A DNA stretch of 64,000 bases from Amyloporia xantha (GCA_036971615.1 JAYKKR010000026.1:496001-560000); one strand, 5' to 3'. Shown: positions 1 through 17,684, counted from the first letter of the stretch. Notes: generated by a model from the sequence alone, not told the origin. A program made the numbers and translations.

Positions 1-801
1 AATGCATACATCAAGCAGGGCAAATTACTGCTTACCTCAAGCTCATGTAAAGGCTAGCTAGATCGGCAAATCCGGCAATACGAAGATCGAAATGTAGAAC
101 ATGGTACGTGTGCCGGGTTAGCACTTGACGCAGAAGGGCTGTCTATCCGACGACATCAGCTAAAACACTTCTTGCACCATGAAGCCAAGAATCAAGCTTT
201 GCACACCCGCACACCCAGCACCCTGAGTCTGGTCTTACTTGGAAATTATATTTACCTTTCCAACACTGCTTGCACCAAAGAGCACGGTGAAACTCGGCTC
301 TCCCTCGAGCGCACGCTCAATAGCCTTCAATTCGGCAGGCCTATCGAAGAAGCCCGGCAAGGCAGAGAACGTGTGCGTTGGACTGAGCAGTGCACGTTCA
401 CGAGCTTCCGCGAGTTCTCTTCTGGTATCTTCCAACATTTTCTTGGACTCTGTCAGTGAACGCAAGGTTTCCGACGGCTAAGTCGCACGAACGTCAGCCC
501 CAGCTCAGCTTAAAGCGAAGGCACGTACGTTGGCGAGCACACCGATGATTTCTCCTATACCAAAGAAATTCCGCTTGTTAACGTCCGTAGGAAGGGGCAT
601 GCTGCGGCGGCGAGGAATGTTGGAACGAAAGAGCCAGTGGATGTGGAGCTTCGCCGTGAGGGGCACGGTGTGCAAGCTCTGTCTGCGCGAGGGCGGATTC
701 GAGTGTGCGTACGTGCGCGGTTGCGGTCGCGGGCGAGGCGTGGAGGACTGCAGGCCGCTGATAGTCGGCTGCTGGCTGGAGGTACTACTCGTGCGTGCCA
801 T
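1..801 (-). CDS. P-loop NTPase (AAA-type ATPase domain), 3' part beyond window
   Basis: Partial gene read right to left. Probable start is the ATG at 801 (MARTSSTSS...), though the frame is open further upstream. Exon 1 (801-529) has a basic Ser/Arg/Pro-rich leader that could target mitochondria, then NKRNFFGIGEIIGVLAN. Exon 2 (477-256) holds a coiled-coil-like ESKKMLEDTRRELAEARERA and a Walker A motif split by an intron (GASSVGK, then TALLRQV). Exon 3 (142-36) reads YHVLHFDLRIAGFADLASLY and ends at a GTAAGC donor; the rest is outside. Introns 478-528 and 143-255 have GT-AG ends and keep the frame. The Walker A motif implies ATP binding; substrate and role are unknown. The family resembles uncharacterised fungal ATPases with an AAA domain. 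The start codon is the least certain part. Confidence 0.7.
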
Positions 802-3162
802 ATAATTACTCGATGTCGTCAATGAAGGATAAGAGATGAGGTTCTGCGGTAGATACAGGATATAGCAGAGAGAAGCTGGGACCGTTGGCGAGAGATGAGA
901 TACGGCGGGGCAGGTAAGCGGCCTGGTGCCCGCAGGCGGACGGAGCTTGTGATGTGCACACGACTGCCGCCACGTCGTCCTGCATGGTGCTGAAGGCATG
1001 AGTGCTTACCCGCAGTTACACGAAATGAAACATGGATGTTCCGGGAGCATACAGCCCCAAGCACGTTGCGGCAGCGAGGAATCTGGCGAGGAGGCGGGAG
1101 AGATCTAGCTTTCCGCGTCGCGCGAGGTTGAATCGGTAGTATATTGATCAGATAGTACAGTTAGGAAGTCATGAATATACACAATCGCTATTATGCTCAG
1201 GAGACAGATTGTTGGGATTATTGTCGCATCCAAAGAGGACTGGAGCGCCCACGTGACTGACGCGTTCGGCTGCAAATGACGCGAGATGGCATTACTGGAG
1301 ACATCTCTGGATACCAGTGTAGACAGTAATATCAGTGAATAACATTTTCCGCGAGTCTTCGTGCGCACGAGAGGCCAATGTTTGTGATATAACGAAGAAA
1401 TGAGTCTAATCAGTGACATGGTCGCGGCGTTCTCCGCCTAACATACGGAACTTGCCAGGACAGAAGGTAAAGATCCTGATATCGCTCATTGACATCCAGT
1501 AATGACAATGGCGTAGGTAAACACCTACCACAACTGGTGCGGGCGCCGGAAGTCCGGTCCTCCCCTGGCCTCGAGGCACACCAATAACTTCATTGCTATT
1601 GCATGACATAACCGCAACATTTTTCTCGGAGATGTCCCAGCTGTTGTAACAGCTCATGGCATTCAATAGACATCGCTGGCGGCCTACGCAGAAAATGTTA
1701 CATGAATGGGGGCCATACAAAGTACATTTGAACGTACTTTCAATGGCTTGCGATGAAGAACGTGAGGCTACGTACCACAAACACGCGGTACTGTATAGAG
1801 TGCGTTCACCATGCTAATTTGAGAAAAGATGGAAGAACGAGCCTCATGTAGGCGGGGCGTCCCGAAATGAACGTGAAAGGACCGTGGCAGAGAAGCCAAA
1901 CCACCTGGGGCCGGTCGCATGGAATGGGGTGACTACTGTAACTGTCTTCCGTACATTCAACACTGTTGAAATATACAGTCAACTTGAGGGGGGGGTAAAG
2001 CAAAGGCGTATCCGGAGAAGCATTCAGATGTCCAGAATGCGGCAGTCACGCGGCTTTGCGCAACCAGCTGCCAATTAGTGTTCGAGGCTGGGCCAGAGTT
2101 ATGTTCCAATTCATACGACAGGAGCCTACCGTCATCTGTGCCTCTGAAAGAGCCCAATTGCGCGTCGAGTATCCAACTGGCGGTCAACCAGATGTTTGTC
2201 TCGTAACGGACCCTATAGATCTTGGATTTACGGGACTTGCAGATACGCACTCACACGCAACTGAACTCGCTCACATGAGCAGCAACCCTCCCGATAATCA
2301 GGCCCGAGCAACTGGAGATAGTTGAACACAAGTTGACCAGCCTTCCCGTAGAGGCGGGATTATCCGATTACCGGGCGGAGGATATCAATCAAATCGAGTG
2401 GTCCTCCGTCCGAGTGGTGCGATAGTGGCTCGAGCTTATATAGGACCACGATGTGATTGCAGCTTCAGTTTCGCCGGAATACGAATGGTGTGTCGGCAAC
2501 GGTGCATTTAATTATGACATTGTGTGCATGCATTAAAATGGCGGATTATGCAGTTTCGACCTACATACGACCCTCTTTGCGTGAAGTTAGAAATACATGC
2601 ATCCGAAGCCAGAAGGAGGAGGCTGTGCAAACCTAGTACCATCGAAGCAACTGTGACTGTACTCGGAGCTTCCAGAAGAGTAGAGACCGGTCCTTCTCAA
2701 ATTATCGGACGGCCTATACTCGAAGATTGCCTTGGGGCCCGTGTGTGTATATTGAACTGCAGGACCAGTGCAACACTTTAGCAATAAGTTGGAGTGACCC
2801 AGGTCGACTTTCCGAGAGTCGGTCGAGACTCCGAGAGAGGACAACGTCGAGCACTCAATTGTTATTAGATCACGTGTGCCCGGTCTGTTATTTAGAGCTG
2901 CACGGAGTCTACGGACTAGACTCCATCTAGACGACTGTTTCTGAAATGTTGAATACTGAGTTCTGCCATAAACCGTATAAAACAACCGAGGCCTTTTGTT
3001 CGGGAGCACAAATGGGCGTTTCCAAGACTGCGGTAGACTGCGGTGCCAATCAGATGTCCACACGTCCGCCGTTTGCCTTCATAAACGGACGACTTCACAG
3101 CTGACAGCATTGTTTCCCCTGATACTCGACGCCCGTCTACCTGAAGTATACAACTACTGACC
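802..3162. other. No recognisable gene
   Basis: Open frames of 60-160 codons occur on both strands (for example 1105-1780 and 2587-3063, minus), but none shows a recognisable motif or plausible splice partners. The right part holds the Argonaute promoter. It may contain decayed repeats, but no clear repeat structure was seen. Confidence 0.4.
2976..2981 (+). promoter_or_regulatory. TATA-like box upstream of Argonaute
   Basis: TATAAA in the context CCGTATAAAACAACC, 187 nt before the Argonaute ATG. The distance implies a longish 5' leader, so assignment is tentative. Confidence 0.35.
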
Positions 3163-6100
3163 ATGAACAGAGGGGGAGACCGAGGACGTGGTTATGACAG
3201 AGGACGAGGACGGGGCGGCGGAGGAGGCGGCCGCGGCAGCCCTGGCGGAGGACGTGGGAGCCCTGCGCCCGGGGATGGTTATAGAGGACGTGGAGGCCCA
3301 CCAGGAGACCGAGGTGGACGTGGAGGATATCAGGACCGCGGTGGAGGAGGGGGAGGATTCAGAGGCGGTGACCGCGGTGGTTTCCGAGGAGGAGACCGTG
3401 GCGGGTTCAGAGGGGGCGACCGTGGTCGGGGCAGAGGAGGCCCTCCTAGAGAACCGGGCGGGTGAGTTCTCTTCCTCTATCAAGCTGCCTAGGATAGTAT
3501 CCATATTCCTCAAATCCCCAGCGTCTTCCTACCCAACGTGCCAGCCACGATCGACGCGCGGCTTACGGACAAGTCTCAAGATGCCCTCGTGGCTTCATTG
3601 CGTTCGCTGTCCCTGCAGGATACAGACTTGCCGCTACGCCCCGACCTGGGAACTGCAGGCACTGCAATCAAACTACGCACGAATTTCTTCCCCGTGCGTG
3701 TACCGAAAGGTCCATTACACGAGTACGAAGTCACCATTGAGCCGCCCACGGCCATCAGGCGGGTGAAGCGGAGGATATTTCAGCTCGCGGAAGAAACGGC
3801 TGACTGGGCCAATGCGGGCATGCGGGGAAGAGTAGCCCACGACCACAGCAGCAAGCTTGTTGCTGCTTTCAAGCTCCCGCAGCCTCTGGTTATTAAGATT
3901 GTATTTATCGATATCGACGAAGACCAAAAGAAGAAGAAGGAGAAAGAATACACGCTGACAATCAAGTACGCACAGGACATCGAGACTCAGAGTCTCCTCA
4001 AGTGCGTATTTATTCTGTTTGATCCCCCTTTCAGAAGATACCAGATACATGAGGGTTCATCACACCCGAAATAACGCGCTTCCGATGTGGCTGGAACCTC
4101 ACGAGTCTTGCATCTTTTCTGAAAAGTTCATGTTTTGATTTTGCCTGGTACATTTGCTGATTGTTACCTATACAAGCTATCTAAATGGCGACCGTCAATA
4201 CCGTGGATATGACATCATGCCGGTGGTCTCTGCTCTGAATTTGATTCTCGCAGCTCACCCCAATCGTTCTACGGGCGGCGGTGTCATGGTGGGGCGAAAC
4301 AAGTTTTTCCATCCGTCTCCTGCACACCCTCCAACTTCGTTGGGTGGTGGGCTAGAAGCATGGCGCGGGTTCTACTCATCAGTGCGCCCCGCGTACAAAC
4401 AACTCATGGTGAATGTTAATGTATGCACGACTGCATTCTACGTCGAGGGTAACCTCGCGGATGGCATGATAGCATTCATGAACGCGAGCTTCGGCGCGCG
4501 GCCCAATGCATTTGTTAAGGGTGTCAGGGTGAAGACCACTCATCTTGGATATACTAAAACTGTGAAAGGCGTCGCCAAAGTGAATGCTAGACAACACAAA
4601 TTCAGCGCCGAGGAGTATGGCGAGGTCACTGTCGAGCAGTATTTCCAGCGCAGTACGTGACCCAAAGATATTGAGTGATTGTGGAGTGGCGGACTGACAA
4701 GCATATCATTAACAGAGTACGGCATCACCCTACGGTATCCTGAGCTCCCTCTCATCGATGTTGGTGGTCAGCGCACCAATTACCTTCCAGCTGAAGTCTG
4801 CCAGATACTTCCTAAGCAACCCTTCCGTGGGAAGCTGACTGACGAGCACACCGCAAACATGATCACGATCGCACTCCAGCCTCCCAATGTAAATGCGAGG
4901 GCGATAACAGAACGCGGGCTGGACGAGCTTGGATTCAGAGCAGGGCCCGATCCACTGGCCGCTTTCGGCGTCAGCATAGGGACCGAGATGGCCGTCGTGC
5001 CCGGACGAATCCTCCGGCCTCCCGCCCTCCGCTACGGGTCTGGCTCACCGAGGGTCGATGATCGCGCCAGTTGGAATTTGAAGGATGTCAAATTCACTGT
5101 GGGAGGCAGACTGGAGAAGTGGGCTGTCCTCCTGATCAAAGATGGGAATCCAAGGGACGAGTTCCAAGGCACCACCGATCCGGAGCTGCGGAGCGTCGTA
5201 AGAGGCTTCGCAGACATGTGCAGGAAGTCGGGAATGCAGGTCGGAAGGGACGAGCCTACTTTTGCATCGGTGGATTTACCCCGTAAGGATAATCGGGACG
5301 CAATTCGGAAGGCGGCCATCTCTGCTATCCGCGCTGCCATGATGAATATCAAACCGAAGCCCACCATGATTCTTGTGGTCCTCTCCAATGGTGACAGACA
5401 TGTCTATTCCGGCCTCAAGCACCTGTGTGATGTTTACCTCGATGTCGCTACTGTCTGTGTGCACGCTGCCAAGATCCGCAAAGAGAAGGGGCAGATTCAA
5501 TATTTTGCCAACGTCGCCTTGAAAGTCAACATGAAGATGGGCGGTGTGAATCACCAATTGGACCAGAGAAACATGACATGGCTTGCGCAGGCACCAACGA
5601 TGCTCGTAGGAATGGACGTCACGCATCCCGGATTTGGCACGGTCAAAGGAACACCGTCGATTGCAGCAGTTGTCGCGAGCGTAGATTCCCAGTATGGTCA
5701 ATTTCCAGCCAGTTTGAGGATCCAGGAGTCCAAGAAAGAGGTATGTGACAATTGCGCAAGCGTTTTACTTGGTCCTTAACGCCCTCTCCCTAGATGATCA
5801 CCGATCTTGCTGGCATGATGGTGGAGCGATTGACGGCTTTCAAAGCACGTAGCAAAGTCTTACCCGAGCGCATTCTTGTATACCGCGACGGAGTGTCTGA
5901 GGTGTGTGCTCATTATGAAGGTTCTGTGTTGCCGCACTGAACAACCAAATATAACCAGGGTCAATTCCTTACCGTAGTCTTGGAGGAAATGCCGGAGATA
6001 AAGAAAGCGTTCACGAAGTTCTCCACGCCGCAGAAGCAGTACTTGCCCAAGCTGAGCATTGTCATCTGCGGCAAACGACACCACACTCGCTTCTACCCGA

Positions 6101-6594
6101 CGGAGGCCCAGAACGCTGACCAGCTTGGTAATCCTAAAGCAGGCACTGTCGTCGACCAAGGTGTTACGGCCGTCTATGACTTCGATTTCTTTCTACAGGC
6201 ACACGGAGGTGAATGTCATGGTCACTTCATGCGGCTGCTGGCTTGCTAACCCCTCGGATGACCAGGCTTGCAAGGCACGACGCGGCCGACTCACTACTAC
6301 GTAGTGCACGACGAAGTCGGCTTCAGAGCGGATCAGTTGCAAGGACTGACGAACGACGTCAGTTACATGTTCGCTCGGGCAACCAAGGCGGTCAGCCTCG
6401 TTTCGCCAGCGTACTACGCTGACCTGGCGTGTGAACGGGGAAGGTGCTACTTGCACGCGTTGTTGCAAGGCCACTCTGACAGCGGGACAACAGCAACAAG
6501 TGGGGCGGGAGAAAAGGAAATTATGGCCGAGGCGGAGAAGATGTGGCATGGTGGTGTCAAAGGCAATCTGAAGGAGACTATGTTCTATCTGTAA
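3163..6594 (+). CDS. AGO: Argonaute (PAZ-PIWI) RNA-silencing protein
   Basis: Seven exons: 3163-3461, 3522-4001, 4177-4652, 4716-5740, 5794-5901, 5959-6208, 6266-6594; 988 aa, starting at accATGa. Residues 1-100 are an RGG/GGFRGGDR-repeat tail, a likely arginine-methylation and RNA-binding region. Next come the N and linker-1 domains, PAZ (GVRVKTTHLGY to YFQRKYGITLRYPELPL), MID (TMILVVLSNGDRHVYSGLKH) and PIWI. Catalytic residues expected of a slicer are visible: Asp in VGMDVTHPG, Glu in SLRIQESKKE, Asp in VYRDGVSEGQF, His in RPTHYYVVHDE. It should bind small RNAs and cleave complementary transcripts. Intron 2 (4002-4176, 175 nt) is about three times longer than the others; its acceptor is inferred from the frame and homology to the YLNGDRQYRGYDIMPVVSALN block. 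Otherwise the gene looks intact. Confidence 0.95.
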
Positions 6595-8179
6595 GTGGTG
6601 TACCACCTTTGCACTCAAAGCAGCCTCAACGGCTCCAAAGGTATTGTTGTAACTTCTTTGTACTATTATATGTGTTGTTATGTGGTTCTATCTTTTTTGT
6701 ATAATGGTCGGAATATGTGGATGTATCTACTATCTAGTCGAGTTGCGATACCGATAGACAGTCCGGACATGCGCTCTGGGATCAGCGTTGCTAGATGCCA
6801 AATTTGTCCGGAAAAAAATCTGGGATCAGGGTTGCCCAAGAGAGGTTTTTGTCCGTATCGGGATCAGGGACACCCTCCTATAATCAGGAGTCCTCGATAG
6901 ACCTATGTCATCAGTAGCATTTCTACAGAAGTCACAATATCGAATGTTTTTCACGAATTCTGATCTTCGAGCAGAGCGGCTGAGCATCTCAAATCGTCAG
7001 ACTCACTGACCAGCATCGAAGATATCGAAGATGGGCACAGCGCTCGGGTAATTTAATGCCATCAAATCGCCAAATCGCTCTATGCAAAAGTTGTCAAGAG
7101 AGGGTCTCTCGTAAACGAAAAGAGAATTGCAATGAAATACCCCATGAATAAAACTCTCAAGGTGAATAAATGACAGAGTATCAAGCTGAAGACATACCAG
7201 TATTGTCATATTGATGGTGTCCAGCCTTCCGCTACACGTTTACTGCCTTGTCTTTACATAATAATTCTTACAGGTATCGTGCTTCTTGAATCGACGTCGG
7301 GAGTACTGTAGAAATACTCACATACTTGTGCTGTACCTAGACAAGGGTTTGCAGAGTCGGTTTTTTGCTCTTCACTTACTGTCCGCGAGGGCAGCGCCAT
7401 ATAGGTACAGGTTTCAACTTTGGGATGTCCGTAGCAGTCATGACGGAAACATTAGGCTCACGGTTTGAACACCGAGTTTGGGACTGCCTAGAACATGTTC
7501 CAAATGGGCTCTGCAGAATCAGCATATTTCGAACCCCCACAAGCGAGCCAATCCAGCTGCACAGACAGAACGGAGGCGTGAATAGGTTTACAAAGTACGG
7601 TGCCAGTGGCACTGCCCGCGCTGGCTTTAGACGAGCGATATTAGCAGAATGTCCTGTCCACGGGGAGGTTCGTTCCCTGAACAGGGCACCGGAACGCGGA
7701 ACGTCACGTATTGGCGCCTTAGTGTCAATGACACACCATCACGCTGGCCACACTGGAGCTTAAGCGCTTGAGCGGTCCCGCCGCCGCCGTGGCGGCCGTC
7801 TCCTAAGTGTCGGGCGGCACCACTGACTCCGCTAGGTTAACGGCCTCGCGTTCCACTTCTACTTACTGCTAGACGTAGACCATGACGGTCGGGTGGGCAC
7901 TGAGCGGATGGCACCCTCCCAGGCTACTACAACTATAATATTGAACTAAGTTTCAATCAAACATTAATATTTCTATATCTCCCGGTCTGCCAGCAGCCGC
8001 AGCGTCTGAGCTCTAGCTATCCGCGCCGAAGGCGCCCACGATAGGATGTATGGGCGGTGGTCATGGGCCGCTCCCGACGCAAGTAGTGAGTACTGGGCCG
8101 CCCGGCTGGCGGTCAAAGCGACTGTGGCCCTCCCCCTATAGTCACACATGTCACATCACCAGGCACGGTTCCGGGAACA

Positions 8180-8205
8180 TGTTCACGGAACATGTTCCGT
8201 GAACA
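8180..8205. repeat. 26-bp perfect palindrome containing GAACATGTTC
   Basis: Positions 8180-8205 read the same on both strands. The core GAACATGTTC occurs at 8188-8197, again overlapping at 8175-8184, and a third time at 7491-7500. Dyad symmetry and recurrence suggest a dimeric protein-binding site or a cruciform-prone sequence, about 400 bp upstream of the GDP-mannose dehydratase start. Confidence 0.6.
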
Positions 8206-8537
8206 AATCTCCCAGCGGACAGGACGTTCTCGATATTAGCGAGGTGCGCAGTGTGATCACGTGGATTTAGGTGGAGTCCGGTCGCTACGCTATAATATGC
8301 GAGCGAGTACTAGCCTCCTTCGGATATTGGTCGTTGAAGCTTTTGGGATTAAAGTCTATAGCAGGTCTGAGGAGATAACTCGCCCACGTTCGGTATGAGT
8401 GTATTCTCCGCCACGAATTTACTAGTCGATTGCAAGTGCAATTGATGAATTGACGCCGTGCGCAGACTTGCAGTGCTTGCTTCCCCTCCGGCGTATACAG
8501 TCTACATCTACCTGACGCCAAGAACAAATAACGCCGC

Positions 8538-8543
8538 TATAAA
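8538..8543 (+). promoter_or_regulatory. TATA box of GDP-mannose 4,6-dehydratase
   Basis: TATAAA in CGCTATAAAGGAGG, 63 nt before the ATG at 8606, a normal spacing for a fungal TATA promoter with a short leader. Confidence 0.55.
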
Positions 8544-8605
8544 GGAGGTCGATTGGCTGTTGATTGACTCGATAACACCTCTTCTTCACCCCAACATCAT
8601 TCACC

Positions 8606-10132
<1,527 letters not shown>

Positions 10133-10364
10133 GTGTGGCTGATGGCGCGAATCGTGAGCGCGGAAGCGAGAGTAATGTGTAATTTCTCATGGACTTCCGC
10201 AAGCGGCGTCCATTATATCCCCCAAAGATGGCGCAAGGACATTGTGTACAATATATACTCTATTATTGAGCAGGATCGGACCGACATGAAATATATAAGA
10301 TTCCGCCCGCAAAAGATCAGTAGGGTAAATTGTACAGTTGAAGCCAGAACTTCCAGCACACGGA

Positions 10365-13958
<3,594 letters not shown>

Positions 13959-14346
13959 ATACCTACACAAGGACGTGTTCCACGGACATGTATTTGGTAC
14001 TACACCGATTCTGTTCCACATGCTTATACATGGATGATGGTTCAGAGTGAAGGTGCATATTTTGAGTCACAAGAATTGGAACAAGATTAACGATGCAGAA
14101 CTAAAATAACATCTGCATGCAATGTATGTACAACGAGAGACCAAGATATCGAACGAGGGCTTCAGCTACTGAATTCTGACTGAGAACGACGCCTTGTCCA
14201 TGTCATGTGCCAAACTACACTCCTGACAGAAGCTATACCAACCCTGAACACTGCAAGAATATCAATGCAAAGAAATGAACGGCGTTCGCCCAGTGTTGTC
14301 GTGCCATTGCTCTCATCCGATGCGTCGTGAGCGCACAAACCTCCCA
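13959..14346. other. Short convergent spacer
   Basis: Lies between two convergent 3' ends (GDP-L-fucose synthase and the DUF6534 gene). No gene or structure seen. Confidence 0.4.
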
Positions 14347-16349
14347 CTAAGTCGGATTCATATTTCGGTCAGTAAGAGGCTCAGACTTCTGAGGGCTGCT
14401 TGGGACGTACCCCGGTGTGGAGTGATCATCCGGAGATACCGAGTCAAGTTGGATCTCGGCCATAGAGAAACCGTTGGTAAGGTACTTTCGTCCGTCGTCT
14501 TCGATGGAATGACGGGCGTTCAGTCTTTCAATGAAGAGGATGAGTGAAGGAGAAAGCGGAGAAGAGATGATACAAACACTGCAAGGAAAGAGTTGACATA
14601 TACTATGGATGATATAGGTGTTAGTCATGGCGTAATGTCTAGAATGGAAAACACTTGCTTTTGCTGCCTGGGAACTGCAATATGACCCAATATAATGCAT
14701 CCTTTGGAAAGGAAGTATACTGGTGGCAAAATCACATGGTGAATTAATATGCACCTGGCACACTCGCCCTCATACACTTACTATCAACAGTTGCACAGTC
14801 TGCATGACACTAGGCCAATGGTGTTGTCGCTCAACAGAGTCTGGTTGAAACAAATATGTGTTCACTCACGTCGTCAAGGCGCCTCGGTTAACGGCGTGAA
14901 TGATCAATTTCCGAACAAGACCGTCAGTGCTGCATGAATTGTCAGCTCATTTATGAGAGGACTGTAACATGAACAACGTACGCTCGAAATCCAGTTCTCT
15001 TTCCATTTAGGACCCATGTTAGCGTGGAAGTCGTCAGGATATCCGTGATAGAAGCGGTGAGTATTTGCACAATTGCTGGAACCTGGGACTAGCTTGTAGG
15101 TTACGCAGTGGTGATCATATGTACGTACGCACTGTTGGTACAACGAATACATCCGGAAAACCAGGGTAGCGAAGGCTAAAATGGAGTATCAGTACATGGT
15201 ATGGTCATCACGGAATAGGTATGCACGTATTATAGACGTTTACTACCAAAGGGAAGTGTCAATGGTGTTTTAATCTCAGATAAATAGTATATACGAACCG
15301 AAGCCGAGAGCTAAGGGTGCAGCATCATATAAGATAAAAACAAACGATAAATACACGACATTCCGTACCACAAGATAGCAGAGCCAGTGCAGCCTGATAG
15401 TTGTAGCACGCTCTTAATATCAGATTTACTCAAAAAGGGAAAGGGTTACCATTGCTATTGCTAAAGGAATTCTGTATCGGCGAGAAGCAAACACTTGATT
15501 CGCTGTTGTTTAATTAGCGACGAGATACACGAGTGAACAATGCTCACATTGCCATATTGTGTATATATAGTAACTGCCAAACGTAACCGATGCGTTCAAT
15601 TTAGGGTTGGAATCATTGAAGACACATTTAGCCTCACCATTGCACAAGAAAGACCGTAGGGGCCTGTTAGACAAATAAAATACGCATCAGCGTCTTCAGA
15701 AATTGGTATTGGTGAGGACTTTCTTACGGCTAAGGCATATTCCACCTATTTAGTGGCGGTCAGCGCAAATCTCGAGATCGCTTAAAATGACACCTACCGA
15801 CGCGCCACTGGTAATGAGATAAATGAGCCGCTAGTCACGCGGAACAGAGCAAATGATAGACAAACCTGAACAATTTTGTGAGGATAATGATATTGGCATG
15901 ACCAGGAACGGTGTAATGCCAAGCAATCTATGGTATTCCGCTGCATTAGTTGTTTATACCCAATAGAAGAAGATCTACCAATACATCCACAACGGTGGTC
16001 GCAGTATCGAGGATCCTGGAATTAGCATGAATACCTTTGTTTCAAGAGAAGCATAGAGCCACACATACAGCAAGACTGCAACCTATGTCGACCTCATTGT
16101 GAGAATGGCTGTCTGGAGAGGTTAGAATGATGCAACTTACAAGGATTTTCAGGTGCAACCTATCTTTGGGATATTCCCATATATAATACAGCACCTGAGC
16201 GCAAGTGCATCCATAAAGTCTACATCTTCTCAGCACCCGAATCGATATTGACGATAATCTGGAAGAAAGAAGACTTACATGAGGGCTAAAATTGTGCCAA
16301 TGAACATACAGCCTAGCGTGCTGCCAATCGAAATATTGAAATCAGTCAT
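14347..16349 (-). CDS. DUF6534 multi-pass membrane protein, copy 1
   Basis: Basidiomycete-type integral membrane protein of unknown function with about seven predicted helices. Start ATG at 16349 (MTDFNISIGSTLGCMFIG), stop at 14347-14349. Many small exons are recoverable in order: LYGCTCAQVLYYIWEYPKDR, VAVLLILDTATTVVDVL, IAWHYTV...ILTKLFS, VEYALA, APTVFLVQ, YYIYTIW, RYPGFPDVFVVPT, VPAIVQILTASITDILTTST, TDGLVRKLIIHAVNRG, FPKDALYWVILQFPGSK, IYVNSFLAV and LNARHSIEDDGRKYLTNGFS. The last block and its polar tail are typical of the family's cytosolic C-terminus. The intron before IYVNSFLA starts GCAAGT, a GC-AG intron, where copy 2 at 55062 has GTGAGT. All other junctions looked at are GT-AG and in frame, so the gene appears intact. 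The substrate or ligand is unknown. Confidence 0.8.
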
Positions 16350-17684
16350 GGTGTCTGTGAGAGGACGCTCCTCGCAATCCGACTCATACTTTGATGCTTT
16401 TATACAAGCTTTTAGATCCGAGGAGTCTGTCAGACGGGTGGTAGGTGCATCATGCACCGGTGCTATGGATCAAGTCCACCCGCGAACTGTGGCACATATG
16501 AAACTGGGGAACAGAACGACGGGCCACATTGATACTCCGAGACAACCAAATAATGCTAGCATTCTCCAGTAACGGAAGTAGTCCCCGAAGAGATCACACC
16601 CAAGGTGAGAAGGGAATTTTACAAAAGGGAATCCGGACTGCACCTGATGCACCTAATAGACGTATCAATGAGCAGGTTCATCTTTGGCAGATACAATCGC
16701 CTTCCATACTTGCGAAGCGATGCTGTGCTGAAAGATGCGCATGGCCGATCCTGGTTACAGGGAGAGCCAAAGGTGGTTGAAAATATGAATTGCAAAAAAG
16801 ATGCGATACTTATTCGACATTGTTCGGTGCCACTTACCTTTTGGACCACACTCCCAAGCAATTGCCAATGGGTCTCGTTCGGCAATAGTGTCAGACGGTG
16901 TCAGTCAGTTGGCCTTGTCATTCACTCAGAATCAGGATAAAATGCCGTCCGTTATCACAAAGTTTTGCACATCCACGGTAGCAAAATTGTATTCGAAGAC
17001 CGCGAATTATTCACTGCGTGTTAAAATTGTGACGAAGACAAGGTGCCAGTCACCGCGGGCTAGATGAGATGTTCGACGGGCGGACATCTCTCAGACATTT
17101 TCCGATAGGGAAGTCATTTTCTGACTACAGACTTTTGGTGTTTTCGGAATTTGAACATCCTGAAGAACGGCCTCTGATTGGCCAGTCAACCTATGTTCGG
17201 ACCCAGAATCAATAGATTGTCCTTCTTTGGATAATGTTATCAGCGACGGAAAATGTTAGGAAGGAGTTCAGTTTTCGAACATCAGATCCCGACCGCGGTG
17301 AGTAACCCCTAGTGATAGATCTGAAGGCATCGGCGGACCATCGGACATGTAGAACAAGTAATAGAAGTTACTGATGACGCACATGTGACCAGTCAATGTC
17401 CAAATCCTGATTAACAGGCAAGATAATTGCAGTCGTAACTGGTCGTAGGACTAGAGTGTAGTTGACTCAGTATTGTAATTATTGTTTACGATCATTCATG
17501 ACGGCGAGGTGGACACCGGCATTTAGAGACGTGGTTTCTCATACGGAGGATCAGCCCATCATAGAGATCATAACAAGATACTTCTTTGAGAGGGCAAGAG
17601 TTAAGAACGTTGAGAGGAATGCAGGAATGCAGGGGCGCTATTTTAATATCGTAGCGTATGGGGCACGTGAGGGGATGACAGTGG
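16350..17684. other. Intergenic, no gene recognised
   Basis: Holds the promoter of the DUF6534 gene at its left end and the left flank of the transposon at its right. Open frames (16605-16940 plus, 17462-17716 plus) show no motif. Confidence 0.4.
16399..16404 (-). promoter_or_regulatory. TATA box of DUF6534 copy 1
   Basis: TATAAA on the minus strand (context GTATAAAAGC), 50 nt before the ATG at 16349. The paralogue at 55062 has TATAAA at about the same distance. Confidence 0.55.

Larger units (their letters stand above)
6595..8605. other. Intergenic, two short repeats and a GC-rich block
   Basis: No gene recognised. Two imperfect copies of CTGGGATCAGSGTTGC lie near 6776 and 6821. From about 7745 to 8160 composition switches to GC-rich (CCGCCGCCGCCGTGGCGGCC and later GC-rich stretches around a short AT-rich core), unlike its flanks. 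A strong palindrome lies at 8180-8205. The right end holds the GDP-mannose dehydratase promoter. Confidence 0.5.

Noticed and set aside
3154..3513. Minus-strand Ser/Thr-rich and plus-strand acidic frames over the Argonaute first exon
   Set aside because: They are alternative readings of the GGN repeats that encode the RGG tail; the Argonaute frame alone continues into known domains.
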